A program made the translations under genes and the position numbers. A model generated the notes under the pieces. That model ran no database searches, had not been told where the DNA came from, and worked only from the letters and a program-made list of their open reading frames with translations. 64,000 nucleotides of DNA from Gymnogyps californianus (Eukaryota > Chordata > Aves > Accipitriformes > Cathartidae): positions 12,765,001 to 12,829,000 of the forward strand of contig NC_059476.1 of assembly GCF_018139145.2 (NCBI RefSeq). Direction: 5' to 3'. This document shows, piece by piece, positions 14,277 to 27,548 of this stretch (the first letter of the stretch is position 1; each line of letters starts with the position of its first letter).

Positions 14277-14822
14277 CCAGTAACCTAACTTTTTATTATG
14301 TTGCAGTGATACACTGAAATCAGAACACCCTAGAGCCATGAAGCTAACTGATTTAACCAATGGACATTTGCAGAGGGCAGTGAGTTTCCAGCATTTTCTT
14401 CTGTCTCTTTTCCCTTCCATATGGAAATTCATCTATAATCAAGCTGCCTCCAACATAATTTTGTAAGGAAACAGACAAGTCGAACTCATGCCTGTAGGGT
14501 TCTTGATAGGAATTATGATGTGCCTGCTGGGACTCTTGTTACAAAGAAGAAAGGAGAAACTGTTATCTTTTTCTTTCATAATGAGTCCTTATTGGATCAT
14601 AAGCAAAATTGAATTCAAGATCTTCAGCTACAGAAATAGAGGTATAATTATTAAGGTGCAAACAGCTGTAAACTCACACGTATGTCTTATATAGACTAAC
14701 ATTTGGGAATGCGGAATGCCTTATATTCAAAAATACCCGTTTTCATAGCTCCTGACTGCTGTTACAAAAAAAAAGGGTGATAACATTGAAAAATCAGAGA
14801 ACCAGGGGAGTCATTGACATGC

Positions 14823-14930
14823 ATATACTTTATATATCAACATACACGATGTGTGTGTATTTACATCTATACATATCATATATGTGTGGGGTTTATGTGT
14901 CTGTGTGTGTATATATATATAAGTACATGC
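14823..14930. repeat. TG/TA-rich microsatellite
   Basis: Alternating purine-pyrimidine stretches: GTGTGTGT near 14851, TATATG near 14880, and a GTGTGTGTATATATATATA run ending near 14921. The alternation is typical of (CA)n/(TA)n microsatellites and could adopt unusual helix forms. Confidence 0.8.
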
Positions 14931-17900
14931 AATGCTCAAAAAAGTAATGTAGATGTTCTGCTATGGAAATTTAGGAGTCTGGGTATGATTTATATCTTCA
15001 GATGGACCAAAGAGATTTTCCTGTTCATTTTGACTTCTGTATGCCTACATAACTGGGCCCCTACTGGATTGCGTCAAAGTGTGTGTCCTTATGAGCTGGT
15101 GAAAAGTTGTGACCTCTATGGAAATGCTAATGGCACACATGTGATGTACAGCACTGGAGGTAAAATCTGGGCAGAGGGGACCTTCAAAAGGCAGGGTGGA
15201 ACAGAGTGGGGAAGAGGAAACACTTGCTATAGATTTGCACTTTGTTTCAGAGTTGAAACATTTTTGAAAGGTCAAACTGGGAGAAAGGACAGGGTCACCA
15301 AAGTGAATTGTGAAATGATCTTCATGACTGTGCTTTTCATTGCATCCATGGATGGTCCTTCAGTTTATATCTGAAATCTTCACCCGCTCTGAACTGAGCG
15401 GTAAACCAAACAGCTAATTGCTCAAGTCTCCCTGTAGAGCTGTAAAAAGGGTGACAGTGTTTCTGTCCTCAGGAAGTAGAAGTGAAAAACAGAAACGTCT
15501 TAAAGTAAGAATTGCTTGCAGTCAGTATAGTTTGATGTCGAGCCGCAATAATTGCAAAAGCTTTCTCAGGAACAGCCAGGTCTTAAGTATTCTTCTGTGC
15601 TGCCTTCTCCGGCTCTTTTGGCCATTTTTTGGAGCTAAGTGCCTACATGGCTGTACTGGGTTCTAGTTGCCTTGGGAGCAATATGGGACTGGATCCAGCT
15701 ACCCTGCTTCAAGGTGACCAAACTCATCTTTTAGATAGAAAGAACTTCTATTACAGTGATTTTCAACATTTTGCTTGAGAAAACTATTTCCTTGTCCGCA
15801 CTTTCACTTAGAATTGCTGAACTTCCAGGTCTCCACATCTGCTTCCCATCAAGCTGGGACCAATATGAGATTGCTTTTGCTGGTTCTGGCCATTGTCAAT
15901 GAACCAAAGATCTAGCAAACTTCTTTCTTCCTCTCAGTTATTTTTACTGTCTCCTTTTTCAGATAAATAGCAGTGAGGGAAGGGTCTGCGGCAGCAGGAT
16001 AAGGACTGTTTTGAGAAGCAGTTGGCTAAGGGTTTAAATATTTGTCTGCTCCATGTCCCAAGATATTATCTGTGTACTTTCTCCCTGTCCTTACTCAGAT
16101 TTGCAACGTTCTTGTAGCAGGTGAAGTGCTGCTTTGTGGGCTGCCAGTCCCTGAAAAGGCTGAATCAAAATGCTCTGGTGCATTGAATTTTGGCATTATT
16201 ATTCAGTAAATCGTGTATCTTCCCCTCATCTGCTCCCTCTTGATACGTCTTGTTATTAAACAGACATTGCCTCTGACACCAGATGAATGCAGCCCGGATA
16301 TCCAGGCAGACCAAAGCACCCCCAGGAAGAGAGGTTGCTCCTGAGGCAACCCTCACCAAGCATGTGTCTCCAGACACATTAACAGTGCTGCATCCAGAGG
16401 TGTTTATCAAGTGCCAGAAGTGGCTCCTGAAGTGCTATTGGATATGTTTCTAACTCCGTCAGACTGTAAAGCAGAGAAAGCCAAATCCCGGCAGCTGTAG
16501 GAGGTGAGCTGGGAGAGCAAAGGCAGTACAGGCTAGAGATTAAATCCAGTAGTTATATACCAATGCAAAATCCCCTTAGCTTTTCAGTGAATAATCCTCT
16601 AGTCTGCAATATTAATTGACCAGTTTGGAGATGTTTCTCCAACCAACAAGGTTCATTCAATCTACTTATGTATTTCTCCAAAGCTTGGATCTGATTTTGG
16701 GTTGGGGCATTGCTAACTTCCTATAACAAATCCGTGGTATTTACAGAACTATTTTATTTCAGTTGGGTCAAGCTGTGCTGTGCCCAGAGAGGTCCCCTCA
16801 CCTGGGCAGAAAAAATACTTCATTCTTTAATATTTTTCAGAAAGGAAGGACCTGCTCTGAACCTAATGGTTGATCAGTCAGTTCAGGCTCTTTTACTCAG
16901 TTTCTTTTGATGGTTAACTCAGCTCTGCAATGTCCTTTCACTCTGCAGCCTAAAGCATGCTTAGTTTAAGAGCTGTGGCTGTAGTGCCCTTTCAGAGCAA
17001 GCTATGATGCTTGTGAAAGTTTTTCAATCATGCTCCAAAGTCCTTTGGGACAGGTAACGTTGGTTTACTAAGCACTTTTCTGATAATTACTTCATTTTTA
17101 CATCTCTGTGACTAAGAACACACCTTGATGGGCTTGATGTTGGAATTAGTGGGGAAAGGCCTATACTCAGTGACTATATTCAGTGATTATATGACAACAC
17201 AGCTCTTTTTGATATCTATTAATCCTCTGCCCACTTCTTTGACATTGCAACCCCGCTGGCTGCCTTCCCTTTTTGCATGGTCAGTCATCAGCCACCGAGC
17301 TGAGGTGGGCTCACACCTGGAAAACCCTTCACTCAGCCAGAAAAAATCTGAAAAGGAAGGAGGGGAGAAAGATGCAGACAACAATGGAGAAATACGTTAT
17401 TTGAACTCAAGAGTTCAAAATTATCTCCTTATTTTCCATCTTGGGATGTTGTGCACCACTTTTATAGGAACACCTATTGGCACACCCCTGCGGAGGGCTG
17501 TGAGTTAAACGTCTGCATGGCCTGTTCCAGAGCTCAGAGAAAAGCCTGTGCAGAAACTCCCACTGAGTTTATTAAGCTAAGAATCATGCCTCTGCTAGGA
17601 TAGCTGTGTTACAGCAATTTGCCTGTTGACTCTTAGGGAAGGTGGAGCCAATATAATTTGGCACATTTTAAAAATAAAATTGCTGTCCTTCATAAAAAGC
17701 CTGTTTGTTGCTTTGCAATTGCTTCTGGCAAAGACTAACAAGTTGGTGGGACTAGTGGGATGCTTTTGGCAAGGTAGCTTTCTTCTTCAGGTTCTCCCAC
17801 CCCTCATCTGTCCATTTCAACAGGTTTTGCTAAATTGCTGGCATTTAAAAAATAATAAAAAATGGGGGAAGATCCAGTATTCAGAGGCAGTGAAGCAGAA

Positions 17901-20900
17901 AGCTGAAATGCAATGGCTTTTACTTTTTTATCGAATTTAAGATCTATTACCAAGGGTAAAAAAAACAAACAATGACTGCCCAAACAAGAGGAAGAAAAAT
18001 AAAAAGGAAGAAAGCTTTCCTCATCTAAAATGTACCTGTGTCAGTATTCCAACCTGCAAAACTAAAGGTTAAGCTGTGAATTGGGAATAGCAAAACAGGC
18101 CAGTGAAAGAGAAAATCTTTGGAAAAAACTTCGCTAAGGTCTACACAGCACTGATTTGGAGAGATACAGGGATATGGGAGACACTGCTTTAAGACACATG
18201 GGCAATTTCTTGGTGAGAGAGTGTCCCCAGGTACTGTAAGGCTGAGTGATCTGGCTGTCTACTACCTCTCTTTGCCTCTCCGGTGTCTCCTGGAATAAAT
18301 GCAGGTAGGTTTTGCTCAAAAGCTTCATGCTGTTGAATTGGTGTACAGCCCTGAGCTTTGTCAGATCTACAGTCCATCCTCACCCCCTGCAGCTGCAGCA
18401 AGCTGTGTTTGACACAGGTACTGCTCTGGAGGGGTTAGACCTGATGGAGAGGAAGCTGGAGCAAGTGATGGATCCCAAATCAAGTCCTGTATGCAAAGCC
18501 TCTAATGCATACTGTGAGTATGACCCTAATCCAAATGTGGCTTTGGGTCCATATGCAGAAGAACCAACTTGCTGATAAAACAGGTGAAGGAGATCATTCA
18601 GCCTGATGGCACAGGTTTCACAGGCGGTACCCAGATGCCACCAGCTTGTGCATCAGTGTAAAACTCCAGCCTGATTTCACCGCCTCGTTTCTCATTCCAT
18701 CCTGATAACTGGCATACATTCCGTTTATATACAATAATAGACAGTTTCTTCATCCGTTGCCCTTTTGGTGTGTGACGGCTATAAACCACTGGTTACAAAG
18801 CCTGAATGTTTCAGAATCTAATGACATTTAAGCAAAAAGATTGCCAAGCCCTTGAAAGAAACACACCACTGAAATACACAAAGAAGCAAGTGCAACTTCC
18901 TTGCTGTTAAAGCAGTAAAGAAATGAACGGCACACCAGGTTCCAAAATCCCACTGCTGTTTGGAGATATCTCCTTTTTTCTCTTTTTTTTAAACTCTTCT
19001 CTCCCTCCGCAATGTATAAAGGTAGCTGTAGTTAAAGGGATGGCAAGACGCAGAAAAGATATTGCTTCCCCTGAGTTTTATGAAGCTGATATCAATCTTT
19101 TATTTCATAAACTTCAGGCCTGTTATTACCCTAAAAGCGTGTTCCACGGCATTTAATGTGACACTGATGAGAATACAAATAAGGGGAAGTGAGGGAGATG
19201 GAGGACAGGGAGAGAAGAATCAAATGATGTTAAATGCAAGGACCTGAACAGCGCTTCCATATCCGTTGCCATTGAGGAGAGTTTAAAAGGGCCATGAAAC
19301 CGCAGAGCATCTGAATTGTGTTTGGGGGCAGTAAATCAATTTAAGCTTCAGCAGTGAGGGAAAAAATACCATCTGAGGAAGGTGAGAAAAGAAATTTGGG
19401 TTATGGAGGCATGAAGGCTTGAGCGTGAGCTAATGAGGCATGCTTTAGCTGAGTGTTGTGTGGAAAGTCAGGATATAAATGTCCTTGAAATTGGGATGAT
19501 TTGGAGTAAAAAAAAAATGCCTTGGATTTTCTAAAATTTCACCTGGAAGTGTATGAAATGCCGATTAGTTTTATGTCATGTTTATCTAGTGCTTGGCTAG
19601 ATTCTAGTAGACATGCATAACTTTAAGTAGAGAAATGTTCTTGCTCCTGAGTAGTGAGAAAAGGTTGTATCACTTGTTTTCTTTCTTCTCTGATACATGA
19701 ATAGCCAACAATTGGCACATTCAAAAGAAACCAAAACAGGTAATTCTTCATACAGGGTGTAGCTATGAAATTCCTTGCTGCGGCACATTGGGGATATGTA
19801 GAGTTTGCACAGATTCAGGCAGAGACTGGACAAGTTCATGAAGGGAAATCCACAGAGAATTACTGCACATATATGAACCATGTTTGGTTTGGGAATTCCT
19901 TGAGCTGCAAACTGCTGGAGATTGGAGAGTATTCAGAAGAAGTATTAATTCATGACTGTCCAAGGCTTATATTCCTTCCTTGGCATCTGCTTTTTGTTGC
20001 TCTCAGGCAAGAAATCCCAGGTGACCCTGACCCACTACGTTCATTGTGAAGATTACTGGCCTCAAGACGGGAACCACCATGATTTTAGCCATGATTAGAG
20101 ATTATTCTTTGGAGCATGAGGTACTCCATCAGTTTACCCTTCCACATGCACACCCCAAGATGATTTTTGCATGTTGCTTGGAAGCAGTTCACCTTCCTCC
20201 TTAGCCCACAGGAGACAGCCCCACAGGCAGAAGCCAGGATGGGAGAGCAGAGCTCACCAACACCATGGTCTTTCTTGAGACCATTCTTTCATTGCAGTAG
20301 ATATTTACAGTGAGGCATTGTTCAGTGCTAGGATAAGCCAAGGCCAAGTGTGTTTTTTGCAGTTACAGAGCTAGACTCTCCGAGGACATTCATGAGGCCA
20401 TGTCCTGGGGGAAAATCAGAGTGGCCTCACTGGCGTCGACCTTGGCCTATCTCAGCTGAAGATCAGACCTACAGTGCTGTTGACACAGACGGGCTCACCA
20501 GACTGCTGTAGTGACTATGCAGGATATATAATCCAGCTGCAGTGCCACAGGGTAACAAGCTGAGCATTCAGCTAGCTCATGAAGTCACTCCTTTCCCCAA
20601 GCTAAACCCTCAAACTTTATTGCTGTGAGGAAGTTTACAGGACAGTAGAGAACAGAAGGAAGTAACAAATAACATCTCTGAACTGAACCTGAGGAGAAGG
20701 GGTGGAGTGCGAGCTGGACACGGACTTGAATGCAGTCAGAGCAATAATATCTTTCTGTTCATCACGTTTTTCCAATGTGAAGTACCATCAGCTCTTGAGA
20801 GAGTAGTTGAGGAATTCAAGAAGTCAGTTCAACAGTCTTTTGAGAAATCTATGTTAGCATTTTTGAGAAGTGTTGCTGTGAACAGGATGTAGCTGAAATG

Positions 20901-22258
20901 GTGATAAATTACCTGATACTGCCATAGGAAACAATGCTGCAGGCATCCTCTTGACAGTCCTTCCAGACTCCATAAATGCTCCATAAAGATATTAATTTTT
21001 TGAACGAATTGTACCATATGTGATATGTGTTATCAGTTCTCAGTTCATAATTTCAGCTCAGGTACCCTGCGCCAAATTTGCGTACATGAACATATGAGGG
21101 AAAATTATCTCATTTTCAGATTATTCCAAATGAAGATTGTAAGTAATTTTCCACAGGCATGAAACTTTTCATATAACTCAATATACGTTTTGATAAGAAA
21201 AAACTATTACAACAACTCAACATTTGTCAAAACAGGTATAATACTCTTTAGAAACGAGAAAATATTGATAAAAATTGCAGCAAAGTATCTGTGTTCTGAG
21301 TTTTGATGAGATGTAAAATTGGCTGAAGTTATTTCAGATTTCTGCAAAAGAAGACTGTCTTGAAATGTCAGTATTTCATGAGAGTTTTCAATAGCTCTTC
21401 AAGTGACACAAAGTACTCTCATGTCAACCTTAGAAACTCTAACCTGTGCAGCTGTTCCTACATAAGGAATTTCCTTCGCAAAGATAATTCATAGCTGAGG
21501 ACCAAAACAGTTCTTCATGACTGTTAGAAAGAGAAAACAAGTTTCAGGAGAGATTGCAAGTCTGCAAAGCAATGCCTTTCTCAGGTCTTTTCCTGACTGA
21601 ATGCTCAGTGGAGGAAGAGGGGATATCTGTTGCCATGCTTTGAAAACAACCAACTTTAACAATATAATCTGAAGGCTTAATCCTGCAACTTTTGGGGGTG
21701 AAGTTTTGCCCCAGCCATGTAATTTACACTGATTTAACACTGGACAGCTTTCAACTCCTCTGTGTATAGACTAAGATCTCTTAACACTTGGATAACTTGG
21801 ACTGTAACTTTTTATGGGAAGAGCCTGTGGTCTTTGTTCAATGCTCAGTTTGGGGCTCCTTAAGGATTTCAAGCAGCACAATAATAAATTGGAAAAAATG
21901 GTACTTCATGATGTTCAGGCACACTGTTTGTTTTGCAGGGAGCTATTCTTGAGAAGTGAAATAGTCGGTGCACCCAGTGCCAAAGTTTTACACGGGCAGC
22001 AAATGAGTTCCTTCCAGATGTGTGATTATTTGTGGCTTTGGTACATCATATACAGTAGAAAAATATTCCTATCTATCTATGCACCCACATTTAATCCTGT
22101 GCTTAGGATGTCAGGTTTTTGAACAGCAAACCCCATCAATTCCTGAATAAAAAGAGCCACCCCAACGCTATCAAATCATTCCACAAAAGCCCTAGATGTT
22201 TGTTTTTTCCCTGAAAAGCATTCTGACAGTGGAAAAACACTGAAGAATTCCGTACTAC

Positions 22259-22274
22259 TTTTTTTTTTTTTTTT
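22259..22274. repeat. Poly-T tract (16 T)
   Basis: Sixteen consecutive T. No retroposon body or target-site duplication was recognised around it. Confidence 0.85.
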
Positions 22275-24027
22275 CAAATTCAGGAAGAAACCATCCTGAA
22301 ATCCTCTACAAAAGCATGGGTTTTGGCCATTTCAAGTAAAGGCAGGAAGATCACCAGAAGTGTCCCAGTTGTGCAAAGAAAAGCTATAATGATGGTGTCA
22401 CTAGGTCACCGCCTGTCTTTCTAGAATGGTCCTGTGGGACCTTCTTGCCATGACAACCCCCAACCTTTGTCATGAGATTTTTTCCCCAGCTGCTTGTGAA
22501 TATTTTCAAGTATTTTATGAGCAGAGGGAGTTCGTGTTCTGCCTCTCTCTTCTTTAGTGGATGATGTTTCTGTTTGCCTGATGAACTTCCTCCTTTCCTC
22601 ATCTAGTCTTCGTTTCCTTGCATAATACAGGGAGCAGACCCGTTTTCCTTAGAGGCAACGATGACCTGTAAGCTAGTAGCAGGACAGGGAGAGACAGACC
22701 ACGTCATGATGTAATTACACCTGCACTCATGAGAGCAGGAATTGATTTATGCCTTCAAAGCTAATAAAAAACCCCACTTAGTTGTGGGACGATTCTGCCA
22801 GCACCCAACAGGTGGCAGAGCAATTTTCACCCAACTGAAATTGTATGCTTAAAAAAGGTCCTTCAGGAAATAGAAACAATTTTATTTTATTACTTAAAAC
22901 TTGATCCTGCTGAATCCTGAAAGACCTATCTAATAGCAATATATTTTTAAAGTAATGAAATATTTACAGCTGGAGCCTTCAGCAGAGGAACTGTAGAGTA
23001 TGTTTATTTTGCAGCTCAGTAAATTATATATATACCAAGAATCAAATGGATGTTTTCAGTTGATCATGCTAATCCAAACAAGCTTGCTTTATGCTTTTTA
23101 ATCTGGAGAATTTGTTTTCCATTCCCATGCACATAATTATCAAAGCATCTATTAAACACTATAAATAAATCCAGGGCCTAAAATTTGTCTCCAGACTCTA
23201 AATACATAGTATGACTGCAGGGCGTATCATTTCTCAGCAAAAGCTGGTGGTTTTGTCACTCTCCCTGGGCCCTTGCTAGATCCTTAAAGGAAAACTGCAG
23301 TGATAGTTAAATAAATATTTGCTAAATATATATTGAAATTTATGCAAAACTGTTGAGAAATATCTGGAAAAATTTCCATCTCTGTAGAGTAGTAAAGGGT
23401 GCTTGTAGCTTTCCATAAGCTTTGCCAAGTCCAGGATGGACAAGAGCAGGATTCAGTTTCAACACTTGTTTCCATAACTTGTATACAGGTGAAAGTTCCA
23501 ATGTGGACTTTCTACAGGCAGATTCCCCTGAGCATGTGGGAGGAGAGGGACAAATTATATGGAAATACAGTGGATGCCGGTGGCCAGACAAGCTCTGCTG
23601 TTGCTTGAACTCAGCAGAGTTCACCCCAGCACAAGTTAATAATTTGAAAAGAGCAACTTGCAAGGGAGAAAAACAAAAATTCGGAAAGCTTCAAAGACTT
23701 GAAAACTCAGATAAACCCTCAGAAACCTGTTAAAAAAAATAAGGATTTCAATTTATGTGAATGTATGTTTACCTGTGTGTGCACATATTTACTCAGAAAT
23801 GTGGTACTTCCTCTGCTTCCCATCAGCTTTCCTGTTATCAGTGCTCATTGCTCTGGGTACGTAACATGAGCTGCAGGATCTAGCGCTAGCTGGGTCTCAC
23901 TGGAGAGCCAGTGGCGTGACCCTGAGCTGCCTGTTGGATTTGTGCTGAAGGCTACTCCTGGTCACATCATTCAGATGTAGCCATTCAGTCAGTGGTCACT
24001 AAGGGGGACTCAAAGGTGGCTGGATGT

Positions 24028-24032
24028 GATGG
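24028..24032. repeat. 5' target-site duplication of the solo LTR
   Basis: GATGG directly precedes the LTR's initial TG and is repeated exactly at 24625-24629 just after the terminal CA. Confidence 0.85.
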
Positions 24033-24624
24033 TGTGCTGGTTTTGGCTGGGGTAAAGTTAATTTTCTTCACAGTAGCAAGTATGGGGCTATGTTTTGGAT
24101 TTGTGACCGAAACAGTGTTGATGATAACATAGGGATGTTTTTGCTGTGGCTGAACAGTGCTTACACAGAGTCAAGGCCTTTTCTGTTTCCCTCACTTCCC
24201 TGCTAGCAAGTAGGCTGGGGGTGCACAAAAAGTTGGGAGGGGACACAGCTGGGAGAGCTGACCCCAACTGACCAAAGGGATATCCCATATCGTATGACGT
24301 CATGTTCAGCAATAAAAGCTGGAGGAAGAAGGAGGAAGGGCCATACGTTCAGAGTGATGGCATTCCCAAGTAATCATTATGTGTGATGGAGCCCTGCTTT
24401 CCTGGAGACGGCTGAACACCTGCCTGCCCGTGGGAAGTGGTGAATGAATTCCTTGTTTTGCTTTGCTTGCGTGTGTGGCATTTGCTTTGCCTATTAAACT
24501 CTCTTTATCTCAGCCCACGAGTTTTCTCGCTTTTACCCTTCCGATTCTCTCCCCCATCTCACCAGGGGGGAGTGAGCGAGCGACTGTGTGGTGCTTAGTT
24601 GCCAGCTGGGGTTAAACTACGACA
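24033..24624 (+). mobile_element. Solo LTR of an ERVL-type endogenous retrovirus
   Basis: A 592-bp element begins TGTGCTGG and ends CTACGACA, the TG...CA ends of an LTR. It is bordered by a perfect 5-bp direct repeat, GATGG, at 24028-24032 and 24625-24629. A 5-bp duplication is the usual size for class III (ERVL) insertions. Inside are a palindromic CRE (TGACGTCA, 24295-24302) followed 8 bases later by an AATAAAAG TATA-like box (24311-24318), and ATTAAA (24493-24498) as a possible polyadenylation signal, giving U3-R-U5 order on the plus strand. I recognise the overall sequence as a family common in neoavian genomes; the Repbase-style name was not verified. No internal retroviral genes or second LTR occur nearby, so it is a recombination-derived solo LTR. 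Intact ends and duplication suggest a fairly young insertion. Confidence 0.9.
24295..24318 (+). promoter_or_regulatory. LTR core promoter: CRE plus TATA-like box
   Basis: TGACGTCA (24295-24302) is the full palindromic CREB/ATF site, and AATAAAAG (24311-24318) is a plausible TATA element at close spacing. Transcription would start about 25-30 bases downstream and run along the plus strand, the same direction as the SORCS gene 12.6 kb away. Activity cannot be judged from sequence alone. Confidence 0.55.
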
Positions 24625-24629
24625 GATGG
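24625..24629. repeat. 3' target-site duplication of the solo LTR
   Basis: GATGG directly after the LTR, identical to 24028-24032. Confidence 0.85.
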
Positions 24630-26324
24630 TATCATTTTCACTCGTTGGTTGCTATTGAATCTGGTGAACCTCAAGTATGCTAAGCCATGAGAAGGAAGAG
24701 GCATGGACATTATGACAGAATAAAAAAGACAAGTGGAAAGAAAAGGGTGACTCAGCCAGAATCAGACTACTGGTCGTCACCAGTCTCACCAGAATCCCAG
24801 ACCTGCTCTGGGATTTATAGAGAAGTATCCTTATCACCAATACTGCATTCAGACAGTTTTCCCCTCAGACTTTTCTCCAGCACTGGAGCAGGGGCAGCCT
24901 TTATTAGATGAACATGCCTTCTGCTTCAGCATGAACTGTTGGATTCCCACCACGGTTATTTCATAGTCACCCCAGTGGAGTCCACGACAAGTTAATCCCT
25001 ATTAGCCAAAGAAATGGCCTAAGTTGTTATTAGGGTCTTTTTTAAGAACTTAAATGAGAAAAAATATCACTAGAAAAAGTGCAGAAAGTAAAAAGCTTGG
25101 TATTGCTTAGCCAGTTCTTTCCAGCTGGATTGCTCTCTAATGCTGAACGTTAATTGGAAAATAACAGCATTCCTGCCTGCTTTTAGAAAATCAATATGCG
25201 TTTTTCTGTCCCCCTCCCCCTCTTCAGGTTAATTCATTACTGGGATATTTTTAGAGAACTGAATAAATAAAACCAACCCTTTTCCAGTCAAAAATTAATA
25301 ACTATAACCAGCCAGAAAGATGTCCCCAGTGCAGTCCTTTCCCTGCCTTCGGTGTTGCTCACTGTTGTCCATGCCAATCGCCTGCCCCAAATCACTTGTC
25401 ACTCCTTCCACAAAGCTGGATATGCATCCTACGTTCCTTTGAACTGGCACAAGCTGGAGGATCAATGGCTCTGTTTGGCAGGGGCTGAGCTTCTGGACAT
25501 TTTGCAGCAGCAACAGCTTGGCAGCGTTGCCTCAGTACACGGATGTTAATGCCAGTTCACCATTCCCTGTCAACCAAGTGAAAGAGCAAGGCAGGAGAAG
25601 AAAGGACAGAACTGGAAATGCAAAGAGACGACGACGTCATATTTCACAGAAGATGCCTCACAACACAAACAAACAATAATTCTAGCAACATTGTTTTGCC
25701 TTTTTTTTAAGACATAGTCCTGCTCAAATCCCCCTGGATCTAATTAAAACTTTGTTGGCCACCCACCAGTCAAGATAATTACGTTGTCTGGCAAAAACAA
25801 CAGCAAGAAAGACAAAATAAGATTGTGGAGAGAGATGCACCTATGTGGCAAACCAAAACAAAACAGGAAAACAGTCCAGGCCCCATGCCTTCTTTATTTA
25901 TTTTTGCCTCTTTTGGAAACTGCAAAAAGAACCAAACTGTATAAAAGATGTTGAGTTTGCGCCTCAAAGAGTCTTTCAGTGGACATTGAAGGCAGCAAAA
26001 TTCCCAGAGTGTATCAATGAAGATTTGAAATCATGGTAAGGGAATCTTGCAGGAGACTGAGGCACCATATTAAATATTAAAATGAGCTGACTGTTAGGAG
26101 GGACTGAATCAGAAATGAAGCTCTTGCTGCAGTGAAAGGGTAGATGCTCAAGATGTGTTATTTAGAGCAGTCACCACTAATAAACCAGGACTTGCTTAAG
26201 TTCTTCCCAAGCAAGGTCTGAGATCCTGGATTTACTCCTTGTTCTCTCAAGTTCCCTGGATGCTGCTGCTGTGATAGCTGGCTTATTCCATGACAGTGAA
26301 CATATGTAAGTTATGTTGCAAATG

Positions 26325-26380
26325 AACCTGATCCAAATTCCATTGAAATCAATGAAAAGACTCCCACTGATTGCAATCAG
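26325..26380 (-). mobile_element. Ancient amniote repeat remnant, CATTGA/TCAATG palindromic type
   Basis: CCTGATCCAAATTCCATTGA followed by AATCAATG, then AAAGACTCCCACTGATTGCAATC, read on the minus strand, resembles a phrase that recurs widely in bird, turtle and crocodilian DNA (direct and inverted CATTGA-CTTCAATGG blocks next to GGATCAGG). The inner CATTGA-AA-TCAATG at 26341-26354 is self-complementary. I know the phrase as an old repeat, probably MITE-like, but cannot give its database name. Short and decayed. Confidence 0.5.
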
Positions 26381-27430
26381 ACATAAATGAACTGAAATAT
26401 ACACAGAGACTTGGCCAGACTGGAAAATTGAAACCATTTTAAAACAGGATATCAAGGAGTCTTGATAAAAATTATAAAAATTACTTTGGATTGAACAAAG
26501 ACAAAAGTGAAGCACACTTAATATCTTTTGAACAAACATTATTTCAAATGGAGGAGAAAACCGGAGTAATTCAGACTTGGACTAATACATGTGTTTGGAG
26601 GGCTCCAAACATTGGGAAGCACAGTTTTGGCATAAGAAAATCACAAACCCTGAATTATTATTAATTGCATGAAAATACATCCATATAGAGTTTTTCCCCT
26701 ATGCTTCCTTGATATGAGAATAGATATTAAACACGCAGAGCCATCCACATACAGACACTATTGAAAATAAATGGAATTTCAGGGAATGCTTGCAATGAAA
26801 TCAGCAGAAGCATCGCTTATGAGTTCCTTCCACTGCCTGGGCTATTTATTGACCTTTGTGTGTGTATACATGTATTAAACAGTCAGACTCATTGTTTGTT
26901 CATCACCCTTATTTCACAAATCTGATTCTTCTAGAAGAAAGTCTTTTGACTGAAGATGAGGGGATTTCTTTCTTTTTTTTTTTCTTTTTAAGGCATTGAT
27001 TGAAAACTGACATAATTCCAATTCATTTTGAAATGATTTTATAGAGTCCCTTTATACATAATATCAAATTTTACCCTAAAATAAATTATCATTTTCAGGG
27101 TCCTGTTTACCAGAAACAAATATCTGTATACAAGCTTTATATAGCTTAAGCTTCCAGGTGCTACACCCACAGATGTCCCAGATAAATTGTTAAGAGCTCT
27201 GGGCAAGAAATGAACCCAGTACCAAACTTATAGAAATAAATTCTTTTATGTTGCAAGGTGTTCTGGCAAACATCTCAAGTAATTAAAGCCATATGAATAA
27301 CTGATTTTTTTAACTCCCTGGCCAAATTGAATTTAAAAAATGGACAAAAAGGATTCAGAAATCAAAGATTCATGTCAAGCTGAATGCAACAGTTTGTTCA
27401 GCTTGCAAAACAGTATTTTGTTTTCCTTTT

Positions 27431-27476
27431 ATGTGTGTGTTTATATATGTACATATATATTTAAAATATACATATT
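27431..27476. repeat. TG/TA microsatellite
   Basis: ATGTGTGTGT passes into TATATATGTACATATATAT and then an AAATATA-rich stretch. Simple sequence. Confidence 0.75.
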
Positions 27477-27528
27477 TTTAAAAATTTTTAAAGCAGGCAA
27501 AATTAGCTCCAGAACACCATTTTTAAGC

Positions 27529-27548
27529 AAAAAAAAAAAAAAAAAAAA
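27529..27548. repeat. Poly-A tract (20 A)
   Basis: Twenty consecutive A. No recognisable retrotransposed body lies directly upstream. Confidence 0.85.

Larger units (their letters stand above)
12001..18000. other. Intergenic, no gene seen
   Basis: No recognisable exon. The longest open frames (for example 186 codons from 14814) run through the TG/TA microsatellite and are low-complexity at their starts. The stretch near 12650-12790 is rich in TAAT-type homeodomain core sites and could be regulatory. A 13-bp near-exact tandem (TCAGTGAYTATAT) lies at 17167-17192. Confidence 0.6.
18001..24032. other. Intergenic, no gene seen
   Basis: No supported coding exon on either strand. Short frames lack flanking splice consensus or family motifs. 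The only clear simple sequence is the T-run at 22259-22274. The block ends at the solo LTR. Confidence 0.6.

Noticed and set aside
14814..15374. 186-codon plus-strand open frame
   Set aside because: It begins inside a TG/TA microsatellite, and the rest shows no protein family signature or conserved motif.
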